A stretch of DNA of 64,000 nt from Luteimonas granuli (GTDB lineage Bacteria; Pseudomonadota; Gammaproteobacteria; Xanthomonadales; Xanthomonadaceae), in the NCBI RefSeq assembly GCF_007795095.1, contig NZ_CP042218.1, forward strand, positions 186,001 through 250,000, written 5' to 3'. Both the position numbers and the translations under genes were made by a program. The notes below the pieces were generated by a model. It saw nothing but the letters and a program-made list of their open reading frames with translations, had not been told where the DNA came from and did no database searches. This document shows, piece after piece, positions 20,300 through 28,510 of this stretch. Numbering within the stretch: position 1 is the stretch's first letter; the number at the start of each line of letters is the position of its first letter.

Positions 20300-20809
20300 T
20301 CAGCGCTTGGTCCGCGAGGACCAGTGGATGTGGACGATCCGCCAGCCGTCGGCGGTCTGCTTCAGCACCATCGTTTCGGTGCTCTGGACGGTCAGTGGCT
20401 TGCCGTCCTTCTGGGCGTGCAGCTCGCTTTCGGTTCCGACCCACGCGAACTCGCCAGCGGTTCGTGCACGCTGACGGAGCAGCTGGCGATGGGCGCCCTT
20501 GAGGAACGCCGCATCGCTGACTGCGTGATGGCCCATGTATTCCTCGCGGCTGTGTTCGGCGCCCCCGGACTCGAGGATGAGAACGTCGGCAGCGAGCAGG
20601 GCTTCGACCGTGGCCAGATCGCCGCTAGACAGGGCGCTGTTGAAACGCTCCGCTACGGCGACCGCGGCCTCTGCAGTGACTGGGACGTCGACGTCCGCAG
20701 ATGCCGCGGCAGCGGGGTGATGTGCGTGCGGCTGTGTCGCCTGCGCCATTGCGGGGGACACGACGGTCAGTGCCAGTGCGAGGGTGAACGAGATTGCTGT
20801 TGCGTTCAT
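20300..20809 (-). CDS. Exported NTF2/SnoaL-like protein
   Basis: A 169-residue protein with a signal peptide (MNATAISFTLALALTVVSPA, cleavage near AMA-QA), a short His/Ala linker and a nuclear-transport-factor-2-like domain (DUF4440 type): VAERFNSALSSGDLATVEAL, then a C-terminal sheet with MVLKQTADGWRIVHIHWSS. Such domains form cone-shaped pockets with no fixed reaction. It is placed between copM and copG with 19- and 14-base gaps, so it is co-transcribed with the copper genes. Its role in copper handling is not known to me. Confidence 0.8.
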   Translation of the reverse strand: MNATAISFTLALALTVVSPAMAQATQPHAHHPAAAASADVDVPVTAEAAVAVAERFNSALSSGDLATVEALLAADVLILESGGAEHSREEYMGHHAVSDAAFLKGAHRQLLRQRARTAGEFAWVGTESELHAQKDGKPLTVQSTETMVLKQTADGWRIVHIHWSSRTKR

Positions 20810-20828
20810 TGCGTGGGCTCCAAGGAGA

Positions 20829-21599
20829 TCAATGGGTGTGCGCATGGCCGTCACCGGCCACGGGCGCGTGTGGTGCAGGGTGCGACTCCACCTTGCCGTT
20901 GGGATGGCGGTGGTCCACCAACCCGACTTCCGTGTCGCTGAGTGTCGGGCCGTGGTGATCGTCGTCCACGCCCGGCGGGTGCGCATGCGGCATGGAGTTG
21001 TTGCCCGGCTCGGATGGGGCAGGGTGATCCTCGGCCTTTTCGTCGTCATGGTGGCCTTGCGTCTCGCCGCCGCCATGCGAATGGCCCTCGCTGCTGTCGA
21101 CAAGTTCCTTGTACGCAGTCGCGTCGAGCGTGGGCAGCACCTGCAGGAACGCGGCCATGTTCCAGATGTACTCGTCCCCCATGTTCTTGCCCCAGGCGGG
21201 CATGCCGCTAGCCTTGATCCCGTGCTTGATCACCCAGAACGCTTTGGCCACGTCGACCTTGTGTTTGCTGAGGTCTGGAGGCGTGGGATACAGGCCTTGG
21301 CTCAACTCGGTTTCGGCCATCGACGGAGCCAAGTGGCACCCTGCGCACATGGCCGCATAATTGCCCGCGCCCTGGACGATCCGTGTGCGATCGTCCAAAT
21401 CCGACGGCACGTCCAGCTGTCCCAGACGTGCCACGATGGAGCGCTCGCGTGCGGTTTCGAGCAGGAAATGCACGGGCTTCGTGTGCATGTCATCGGCGGC
21501 GACGTTGTACACGCCGCCCCAGATGAAGCCCGCCGTACCGGCCACGACAACCAGCGGAACCCCGATCAACCAAACACGCTTGCGTGTCTTCGGTTGCAT
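20829..21599 (-). CDS. copM: Cytochrome c with His-rich tail (CopM-like)
   Basis: A 256-residue protein anchored by an N-terminal membrane helix (residues 9-28). It carries one c-type haem site CAGCH (85-89) and a likely axial Met in SGMPAWG (M133). The last ~90 residues are extremely rich in His, Asp and Pro (GHSHGGGETQGHHDD and similar), suggesting metal binding. In the copLABMG arrangement copM sits right after copB, as here (13-base gap). A redox role with the multicopper oxidase CopA is plausible; the haem site is directly visible. Confidence 0.86.
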   Translation of the reverse strand: MQPKTRKRVWLIGVPLVVVAGTAGFIWGGVYNVAADDMHTKPVHFLLETARERSIVARLGQLDVPSDLDDRTRIVQGAGNYAAMCAGCHLAPSMAETELSQGLYPTPPDLSKHKVDVAKAFWVIKHGIKASGMPAWGKNMGDEYIWNMAAFLQVLPTLDATAYKELVDSSEGHSHGGGETQGHHDDEKAEDHPAPSEPGNNSMPHAHPPGVDDDHHGPTLSDTEVGLVDHRHPNGKVESHPAPHAPVAGDGHAHTH

Positions 21600-21612
21600 G
21601 TATGTTCTCCCA

Positions 21613-22755
21613 TCAGAACCAGATTCGAACGCCGGCGACGATCCGGGTGTCGTCGATGTCACCGGACTGCGCGCGACGTTGGTCCGCCGTGCCCCCGTAG
21701 GCACGCTCCCACACCACCCCGACGTAGGGAGCGAACTGCCGATGGAACTCGTAGCGCAGGCGGAAACCGGCTTCGACCTTGCTCAGCCCGCTGCCGATTC
21801 CAACCGCCGGATCGTCCTTGCTCCAGGCTTCGCCCTCGACCAGCCACTGGCCGATCAGCCGGTTGGTGAACAGCATTTCGTATTCGGCTTCCGCCCCGAG
21901 TCCGACCTGGCCGGACTCGCCCAGGTAGGCCGTGGCTTCGACTTCGAACTTGTACGGGGCAAGACCAATGACGCCAAGCGCGGCATAGGTGCGCGACGGG
22001 CCACCGCCAAAACCGAAATCGTGGCGGACACCGGCCACTGCGTCCCACCATGGTGCGATCGCACGGCCGTACAGGACTTCCACATCCGCCGACTCGGTGG
22101 ATCCGCCCGCACGCTCGCCTTCGCTGCGGAGCCAGAGCCGGTTCAAATCGGAGCCGACCCAGCCTTTCGCTTCCCAGGCTATGCCGGTGCCGTCCTCATC
22201 CGCGTCCCACGCCTCGAGCCGATCAAGCGCCCAGTAGGAGTGGATCGACGTGCCGTGCATCACGTGCTCGTCGAGGTCCTGGAAGGCCGCGGCTCGATCG
22301 GCCGGGGTGATGACAGGAATGGGCTCGTGCGGCTCCACCGTCGCCGGGAGATCCTGGCTGGCACCAGGCTGATGGCCCATGGACCCGTGGTCCATGGGCG
22401 AATCATCCATCCCGGAGTGGTTCATGCCCGAGTGATCCATCGTGGAGTGATCGTTGCCGTCAGGATCCGCAGTCCCATGTTCCATGCTTCCGTGTTCCAT
22501 GGTGCCGTGGTCCATGCTTCCGTGGTCCATGGTCCCGTGATCATTAGAACTCCTGTCTGGCGGAGTCGGCTCATGGCCCGCGTGTGGGTCGACAGGCTTG
22601 GCCGATGACTGAGTCGCAGCTGGCTTCGCTTCCGGGTGGTGCGAGGCGTGATCGGTCTCCTGTCCCCACGCCGGCGCGAGACCCGTGGCAAGAGACAGTG
22701 CGGTGACCAAGCCGATGGTCAAGGGGTGGCGACTGGAAAGGATCATGGCGTTCAT
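21613..22755 (-). CDS. copB: CopB outer-membrane copper resistance protein
   Basis: A 380-residue outer-membrane beta-barrel protein with a signal peptide (ATGLAPAWG-QE). A Met/His/Asp-rich linker (residues about 60-125) with many MDHG, MEHG and MDHS units binds copper. The C-terminal CopB domain (SYWALDRLEAWD, WLRSEGERAGG ... RIVAGVRIWF) ends in aromatic Phe as outer-membrane proteins do. The start at 22755 overlaps the copA stop by four bases. A diverged paralogue lies at 54690. Confidence 0.92.
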   Translation of the reverse strand: MNAMILSSRHPLTIGLVTALSLATGLAPAWGQETDHASHHPEAKPAATQSSAKPVDPHAGHEPTPPDRSSNDHGTMDHGSMDHGTMEHGSMEHGTADPDGNDHSTMDHSGMNHSGMDDSPMDHGSMGHQPGASQDLPATVEPHEPIPVITPADRAAAFQDLDEHVMHGTSIHSYWALDRLEAWDADEDGTGIAWEAKGWVGSDLNRLWLRSEGERAGGSTESADVEVLYGRAIAPWWDAVAGVRHDFGFGGGPSRTYAALGVIGLAPYKFEVEATAYLGESGQVGLGAEAEYEMLFTNRLIGQWLVEGEAWSKDDPAVGIGSGLSKVEAGFRLRYEFHRQFAPYVGVVWERAYGGTADQRRAQSGDIDDTRIVAGVRIWF

Positions 22756-24605
22756 TCCTCCACCCGCACTTCGCGGAACATGCCGGCTTCCATGTGATAG
22801 AGCAGGTGGCAGTGGTAGGCCCAGCGGCCGAGCGCATCGGCGCGCACCCGGTAGCTGCGTCTGGTGCCCGGCGGCATGTCGATGGTGTGCTTGCGCACCA
22901 TGAAGTTGCCGGATTCGTCCTCCAGGTCGCTCCACATGCCGTGGAGGTGGATCGGATGCGACATCATCGTGTCGTTGACCAGCACGATCCGCAGGCGCTC
23001 GCCGTAGTTCAGCCGCAGCGGCTCCGCGTCAGCAAACTTCACTCCGTTGAACGACCACGCGAAGCGCTCCATGTGGCCGGTCAGGTGCAACTCGACTGTG
23101 CGTCCGGGCTCGCGCCCGTCGGGGTCGCGGAACGTGCTTCGCAGGTCGGCGTAGCTCAGCACGCGGCGGCCGTTGTCGCGCAGGCCGATGCCCGGATCAT
23201 CCAGCTTGGGCGTGGGTGCCATCGTCTGCATGTCGACCAGGGGGTTGCCGGTTTCGGTGGCAGGGTGTTCCTGCATTCCGTCGGCGCCGTGATCCATGCC
23301 GGCCATGCTTTCGCCGGCCATCGCGCCTCCGGCCATCGACGACATGTCGTGGCCGCTGTGGTCCATTCCGGCCATCGCACCGCCGGCCATTGCCCCCTGA
23401 GACATCGAAGACATGTCGTGACCGCCGCCACCCATTCCGCCGTGGCCCATGTCGTCCATGGTGAGGAGTGGCTTGGGGTCGACGTTGGGCACGGGCGCCC
23501 GCAACCCCTCCCTGACGGCGAGCGTGCCGCTGATGTAGCCGGTGCGGCCGGTGTCCTGCGCGAAGATAGTGAACGCATCCTGCCCGGTCGGTTCGACGAT
23601 GACGTCGAACGTCTCGGCCGTGGCGATGCGGAACTCATCGACCGTGACCGGATGCACGTACTGGCCATCGGCTGCGACCACGGTCATCTTCAGGCCCGGA
23701 ATGCGCACGTCGAAGTACGTCATCGCGGACCCGTTGATGAAGCGGAGGCGGACCTTCTCGCCCGACCGGAACAGGCCGGTCCAGTTGCCGAGCGAAGTCG
23801 TGCCGTTCATGAGGAAGGTATAGGTGTTGCCGTTGACGTCCGACAGGTCGGTCGGGGTCATCCGCATCTGGCCCCACATCTTGCGGTCTTCGACCGTGGC
23901 GGCCAGGCCGTGCTGCTTCACGTCGTCGAAGAAGTCGCCGACCGTCTGCTTGGAGAAGTTGTCGAAGTCCGACCGCTTCTTGAGCCGGGCGAACAGGCGC
24001 TTCGGATCGAGGTCGGTCCAGTCGCTGAGCATGACCACGTAATCGCGGTCATAGGCGAAGGGCTCGGGCTCCAGTGGCTCGATCACCAGCGGCCCGTAAA
24101 GGCCGGCCTGTTCCTGGAAGCCGGAATGGCTGTGGTACCAGTAGGTGCCGCCCTGCACGACGTTGAAGCGGTACTGGTAGGTCTCGCCGCGGTCGATGCC
24201 GTTGAAGCTCAGCCCGGGCACGCCGTCCATGTCGGCCGGCAGCAGGATGCCGTGCCAATGGATCGACGCCTGGTCGCCATGGATGGAGCCGGGGGGCAAG
24301 GCATTGCGGACCCGCAGGTTGACGGTGGTGCCCTCGCGCCAGCGCAGCAGGGGCGCCGGAATCGATCCGTTGACTGTGATCGCGGGGCGCGTGGCGCCGG
24401 TGAAGTTCATCGGCGTCTCGCCGATGGTCAGGTCGAAGTCGGTGCCCGAGAGCACGTTGGGCACGCCCTCAGCCTGGACGGCCCAGCTGGAACGTGGCCA
24501 CAGGCCCAAGGCTGCAACGGCGCCGCCGGCGGCAAGGCCTTGCACGAAGAGGCGGCGCGATGGGGCAGACAGCCCCTCGGCACGGCCGAAAGAATCGGAA
24601 GACAT
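22752..24605 (-). CDS. copA: CopA multicopper oxidase
   Basis: Periplasmic copper-resistance multicopper oxidase, 617 residues. It has a twin-arginine signal (SRRLFVQGLAAGGAVAALG, R17-R18) and is therefore exported folded. The copper motifs are HWHG (IHWHGILLPADMDG), HSH (YWYHSHSGFQEQ), HPIHLHGMW and HCHLLYHMEAGM, with the Met ligand of the type-1 site last. A Met-rich insertion (MGHGGMGGGGHDMSSMSQ and following) binds Cu(I). It probably oxidises Cu(I) and binds copper in the periplasm. It is 104 bases downstream of copL and coupled to copB. Confidence 0.95.
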   Translation of the reverse strand: MSSDSFGRAEGLSAPSRRLFVQGLAAGGAVAALGLWPRSSWAVQAEGVPNVLSGTDFDLTIGETPMNFTGATRPAITVNGSIPAPLLRWREGTTVNLRVRNALPPGSIHGDQASIHWHGILLPADMDGVPGLSFNGIDRGETYQYRFNVVQGGTYWYHSHSGFQEQAGLYGPLVIEPLEPEPFAYDRDYVVMLSDWTDLDPKRLFARLKKRSDFDNFSKQTVGDFFDDVKQHGLAATVEDRKMWGQMRMTPTDLSDVNGNTYTFLMNGTTSLGNWTGLFRSGEKVRLRFINGSAMTYFDVRIPGLKMTVVAADGQYVHPVTVDEFRIATAETFDVIVEPTGQDAFTIFAQDTGRTGYISGTLAVREGLRAPVPNVDPKPLLTMDDMGHGGMGGGGHDMSSMSQGAMAGGAMAGMDHSGHDMSSMAGGAMAGESMAGMDHGADGMQEHPATETGNPLVDMQTMAPTPKLDDPGIGLRDNGRRVLSYADLRSTFRDPDGREPGRTVELHLTGHMERFAWSFNGVKFADAEPLRLNYGERLRIVLVNDTMMSHPIHLHGMWSDLEDESGNFMVRKHTIDMPPGTRRSYRVRADALGRWAYHCHLLYHMEAGMFREVRVEE

Positions 24606-24709
24606 GGAAACTCCGGGGAAAGGTCAGGGGCTCGCGGGGCGAGCCTTGCCCTGTCGGTGCGGAACAGCGGACAGGGTCCATCAACGCCTCAAGAGGCGTG
24701 CAGCGACAC

Positions 24710-25132
24710 TTAGCCGATCGGAGGTCGGAACAGATTGGTCAGGGCAGCGGACGCGTGCACCGACAGGAAGGGCTCGGCGGTTTGCCGATACAGGACGGAG
24801 ACGTTGCCGAGTGTTGAACCGACGAGTGCCGTAAAACAATGGTGCATGCACGCACAGCAATCGCCCGCCTGGCAGCAATCGCCCAACGGCGATTTCGCGT
24901 CGACCAGCTCAGCGGGCCGCGGGTGACTGTGATCGTCGGCCACCGGCGGGGTCGCTGTGCCGTGGCAGGCAGCCATGGCCTCGCTTCGTGTCTGCGCCGC
25001 GGCCACGGAGGTCACGTAGCCCGCGGAGTCTCTCAGATGATCCATATGCATGGCCGCCCCAGCAATGCCCGGACCGTTGGCCAACAGGGCAACGATCAGG
25101 AACACCCGCATCAGGAGCGCACGCAAAGACAT
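24710..25132 (-). CDS. copL: CopL-like small exported Cys-rich protein
   Basis: A 140-residue protein with a signal-type hydrophobic N-terminus (ALLMRVFLIVALLANGPG) and a cysteine cluster GDCCQAGDCCACMHHC. It precedes copA, where copL lies in the Xanthomonas copLAB operon; there copL is required for copper-induced expression. Start ATG at 25132. A comparable gene precedes copA in cluster B (52366). Assignment rests on position, size and Cys pattern. Confidence 0.78.
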   Translation of the reverse strand: MSLRALLMRVFLIVALLANGPGIAGAAMHMDHLRDSAGYVTSVAAAQTRSEAMAACHGTATPPVADDHSHPRPAELVDAKSPLGDCCQAGDCCACMHHCFTALVGSTLGNVSVLYRQTAEPFLSVHASAALTNLFRPPIG

Positions 25133-25663
25133 GCGCCGAATTATACGTTCGGATCTAAACGCTGGATGAATGCACCGGAAACGCAGCCGCGTCGCCGATC
25201 GCACCCGGGCCAATCAGAACTTCCACGTCGCCGGGGCGTTCTCGAGCATCGGCAGTTGGATCGCCAATTCCCCGTGCGGCACTGCTCCAGCCCCGTGGCG
25301 CAAGGCGCGCCTCTTTGCTGCTGGCCTGATTAAGGGGTGTCCACCATTTTAAGGTCAAGCAGGGCACGCACCGGTTCCTCCGGCATGCCGGCTTGCCGGC
25401 TGTGTGGAGGCGCAACCAACCAGGAGCAGCACGCCGGCCAGCGGCCAGGTCAGGGCCCGGATGCGACCGGCGGTGCGGGATGGCCTGGACTTCATGCGTT
25501 CAAGAGTACGGCTGTGCCGCTGATGCCGCCATCAGCGGGGGCCCGTCCTGGTCCTTGCTGGTCCAACAGCTGGTTCGAACAATTCGGAGGCCTTTACCTC
25601 AACGCTGGAAATGGCCGGGGCAGACCTTGCTGCAGATTAGGGATGTTTATCGGGGCTAGGTAA
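25133..25663 (+). other. Boundary region without a convincing gene
   Basis: This 531-base stretch separates the copper operon from the accessory island. It should hold the copL promoter on the minus strand, near 25133-25200. A minus-strand open tail from about 25340 ends near 25216 with AIQLPMLENAPATWKF and lacks a start, so it may be the end of a lost gene. GGGTGTCCACC near 25336 recalls insertion-sequence ends, but no transposase is present. I see no other gene. Confidence 0.4.
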
Positions 25664-26646
25664 GTGCACTTTCGGCCCGAAGCGGAAACCCGATCGCATG
25701 CAGTGATGGGCAGGTTAGGGCCGCTATCCCGATGTCCGATCCCGCTAACGCGACGCCATCGACTCGCGTTCGAAGTACAGCTGTCCACGACTTTCGATAG
25801 CGTCATGGTGGAGCGCGAGGAGTTCTACCGCGAGCAAGGCGGGTTGCTGGTTAGGGTGTTTGGTGGGTTCAAGGGCGAAGGAAACCTTCTGATCAATCGG
25901 CTGGTTTTCGCGAACAACAACCGCAACGCCTTCGTGGTCAACGACCGAACGCTGGCAGCGTCTCGCGAGGCGGGGAAGCTGATAGTGGAGTGCCTCTGGC
26001 GCCAGCCAAGCCGTGGCGACCAGGGCCTCGTCTGGACGGCCTGTCGACGGTTAGTGGACTTCGACGAGCTGACCCTGGACCAAGTCGGGCATCGACAGGA
26101 TCGAGGCGAACCTGCACCGCCAGCTGGTAGGTCCGCCCCTTGATCACCGCTTGGAAAAGATCTGGCTGGACCTGGAAGGGTTCGAGGGCGGGTCGAGGTC
26201 GATCCTGCCCAGACGAACCGGGAATGGGCAGCGTCGCAGCGCTACGCGGCCAGCAAAGGCGCCAACCTGCCAGCGTTCCACAACCGGAGCTTCCAGACCC
26301 TCATGCGGGCTCTCTACTCGGCCAGGCATGGCAAGTCAGTGGGTTGGCGGTTCGGGGACCTGTGGGGGTGGCCATGGATGTGTTTGCCCAGCCCGCGCAG
26401 CTCTTCGGTCTGCTCGTGAAGACTTTGGACCACCATGGCCATACGGCTTACCTGGAAGAGCATGGCAGCAACGGAACCTGGGCAGGCAAAATCCTGGCCT
26501 GGGAACGATCTATCGGGTCAGGGGAGCTCTTCTTCGAATACGACCCCCAGCACGACCGCATCGTGGCCTTGGCCTTTCCGGAGCTGGCCAAGCTCCTGTC
26601 CGCTGGCGCGCCCGACCACTTCTCGATGGCTCCGGTGCCGTTCTGA
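25664..26646 (+). pseudogene. DUF6035/CoiA-like protein, decayed
   Basis: Pieces of one protein are spread over three frames. LAFEVQLSTTFDSVMVEREE to FVVNDRTLAASREAGK, near 25760-26080, has the look of the DUF6035/CoiA-like nuclease-related family. IDRIEANLHRQLVG to WLDLEGFEGGS follows in another frame, then NREWAASQRYAASKG to GWRFGDLWG, then FAQPAQLFGLLVKTLDHHG to the stop at 26644-26646. Breaks lie near 26087, 26190 and 26364-26368. The N-terminal part of the family is missing upstream. Three shifts, only one in a long G run, argue for true decay and not only sequencing error. Confidence 0.65.
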
Positions 26647-26743
26647 GGGTGCCTAAGCCGCTGAATATGAACGGACTTGCCGGAGGCGTGTGATCGGCGC
26701 CTGCGATATGCTGTTGAAGCCGCGGGGCGGCTGGGGAGGGGGT

Positions 26744-27457
26744 ATGGCGCGGCGACGGCGCAGTCGGAGCTGGAACAGCTACGGCAGCTATGCCGTCTCA
26801 CGACGGCGCGAGTTGTCGTCGACTTTTGGGGGCATCGACCGCGACGTAGAACGGCTCTTCCTTGCCTTGGGCCGCGAGGATCTCGATGAGCTCCTTGAAG
26901 TTTACGAGGAGGAGTTCGGGAAGTCCGCTGCAACCTACGCGCGGAAAACGTTCCCGAAATGGAGGAAGGGCACCGTGCGGATGAGCGGGGAAGTGGCAGA
27001 GAGGCTGTTGAACCTCGTGCCGCCGCTACTGCCTGATGAGATCCGATTCGAGCTGGTCAAGAAACTGCGAGCATCGAATTTCCGAAAGGTCCATCGACGC
27101 GTCTATTCCAAGCCTGAAAGGTGGCGCGAGGATCTTGCGCCCGCCATCGCGGAGGTTGTAGGCCACGGCAGCACGGCCAGGATCTCTGACGCGGTCAAAA
27201 GCCGTGTTTCGTGGCTCGCAAATGGCGATGTTGCATCGGCTGAGCAGCTTCTCCTGGCAGCCGAGAAAGATGAGGCAATCACGCGCCTTGTGTATCTGGA
27301 AGCAGAACTGATAAGGATCGAGACGATGGTGGCGCAATTAGGCCACCTCAACACATCGATCTCCCATCAGATTACCCTCCCGCAGGGCACGATTGACGTG
27401 GTCATCTCCATTCCGGAGAAGACCCTCTGGCAGAAGTTCAAGAACTGGATTGGATGA
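26744..27457 (+). CDS. Unknown helical protein, first gene of SNase operon
   Basis: A 237-residue protein starting at the ATG at 26744, with GGGGAGGGGG just upstream; a longer frame from 26690 has no ribosome site. Residues 2-25 are Arg/Ser-rich. The body is predicted mostly helical (VERLFLALGREDLDELLEVY; ELVKKLRASNFRKVHRRVYS; KDEAITRLVYLEAELIRIE). The end reads GTIDVVISIPEKTLWQKFKN, a possible amphipathic membrane-facing tail. I recognise no family. It overlaps the next gene by ATGA, so the two are coupled. GC content is lower than in the copper clusters. Confidence 0.78.
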   Translation: MARRRRSRSWNSYGSYAVSRRRELSSTFGGIDRDVERLFLALGREDLDELLEVYEEEFGKSAATYARKTFPKWRKGTVRMSGEVAERLLNLVPPLLPDEIRFELVKKLRASNFRKVHRRVYSKPERWREDLAPAIAEVVGHGSTARISDAVKSRVSWLANGDVASAEQLLLAAEKDEAITRLVYLEAELIRIETMVAQLGHLNTSISHQITLPQGTIDVVISIPEKTLWQKFKNWIG

Positions 27458-27849
27458 CTAGAATGAGCAACGATTTGACGAGGTCCAAGCAGTCAGAGGC
27501 TGGTCTGACAACAGGCTCGGAGTCGCAAGGACTCCTGCATCGGGCATTCCAGGACCTTTCTCCTGAGGATCAGCGGAAGTTTCAGGCCAAGGCCACCGAA
27601 CTGGCCCTCCAACAGGAGGTGGCCAACCTGGATGCCAAGCGCAAGTTCGAGGCATCCGGTGCTGAGATGCACCGGCATGTCGACCTCGTCAAGGAGCACG
27701 AGAAGATCAAAAGTGATTTCACGATCCACAGCGAGTTCGAGACTGCCAGTGGCAAGACCACTGTTAAGGTCTCCAAGGCCAACAACACGCTTTACATCGT
27801 GATCGCCGTTGTCATCGCGGTGGTGTTCTTCGTCATGTTCTCGCGCTAG
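27454..27849 (+). CDS. Small tail-anchored coiled-coil protein
   Basis: A 131-residue protein (or 128 from the inner ATG at 27463). Residues 30-75 form a probable coiled coil (LSPEDQRKFQAKATELALQQ and following). A short sheet-like part follows, then a single C-terminal membrane helix (NTLYIVIAVVIAVVFFVMFS), as in tail-anchored proteins with the bulk in the cytosol. No known family recognised. Overlaps the gene before and is four bases from the nuclease gene after, so the three likely act together at the membrane. Confidence 0.78.
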   Translation: MTRMSNDLTRSKQSEAGLTTGSESQGLLHRAFQDLSPEDQRKFQAKATELALQQEVANLDAKRKFEASGAEMHRHVDLVKEHEKIKSDFTIHSEFETASGKTTVKVSKANNTLYIVIAVVIAVVFFVMFSR

Positions 27850-27853
27850 CGCC

Positions 27854-28447
27854 ATGACTAGCAAAGTTGTCGTCCACTCGACCTTCAAGCGCCTGGTTCA
27901 GGTCATCCTTGTTGCCGTGCTGATCGCCGGCGGACTGGTCGGCATCAAGAAATTCTCCGTTTGGTGGAAGGACACACCCGGCCGGCCCGCCTCGCAGGCT
28001 CGCGGAGAAGCGGCAGCCGCGGAGTTGTCGAGTAGCCAAAGCAACCTGATTGTTGGTCGAAGCTCGGTCATCGACGCCGACACCTTGGAGATCCGAGGGC
28101 AGCGTATCCGTCTGGAAGGTGTGGATGCACCGGAGAGCTCCCAGAAATGCACCATTGCCGGTCAGGATTGGGCATGTGGCCAGAAGGCGGCACTTGCGTT
28201 GAGCGGCTGGCTAGGGCAACGCACTGTATCGTGCGCCCCGACGGGCCAGGATCGCTACAAGCGCACCTTGGCCAGGTGTTTCGTGGACTCGGAAGATGTC
28301 CAAGCCTGGTTAGTGTTAAACGGGTGGGCCCTCGCCTACCGGCAATACTCTGAGGACTACGTCCAGGCTGAGCAGGTCGCCCAAGCGCAGCGTGTCGGGG
28401 TCTGGGAAGGGGAGTTCACCCCTCCGTGGGAGTGGCGGCGTAGATAG
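27854..28447 (+). CDS. Membrane-anchored SNase-like nuclease
   Basis: Thermonuclease-family (staphylococcal nuclease fold) protein of 197 residues. An N-terminal membrane helix (LVQVILVAVLIAGGLVGI) is followed by a linker and the nuclease domain: VIDADTLEIRGQRIRLEGVD holds the catalytic Arg and metal Asp, then APES, DRYKRTLARC with the second Arg, and WALAYRQYSEDY. The domain should face the periplasm. Start at 27854, four bases after the previous gene. The anchoring and the two conserved partners are unusual for a plain secreted nuclease. Confidence 0.88.
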   Translation: MTSKVVVHSTFKRLVQVILVAVLIAGGLVGIKKFSVWWKDTPGRPASQARGEAAAAELSSSQSNLIVGRSSVIDADTLEIRGQRIRLEGVDAPESSQKCTIAGQDWACGQKAALALSGWLGQRTVSCAPTGQDRYKRTLARCFVDSEDVQAWLVLNGWALAYRQYSEDYVQAEQVAQAQRVGVWEGEFTPPWEWRRR

Positions 28448-28510
28448 TGGAAAGTTGCCCTAGCGGTTTGGGGGGACGTCGGCGCAGGCCCTTAGTAGTC
28501 TTGGAGGCAA

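Noticed and set aside
25155..25415. Insertion-sequence transposase remnant
   Set aside because: The end-like GGGTGTCCACC and a short open tail are suggestive, but no transposase motif or paired inverted repeat can be shown.
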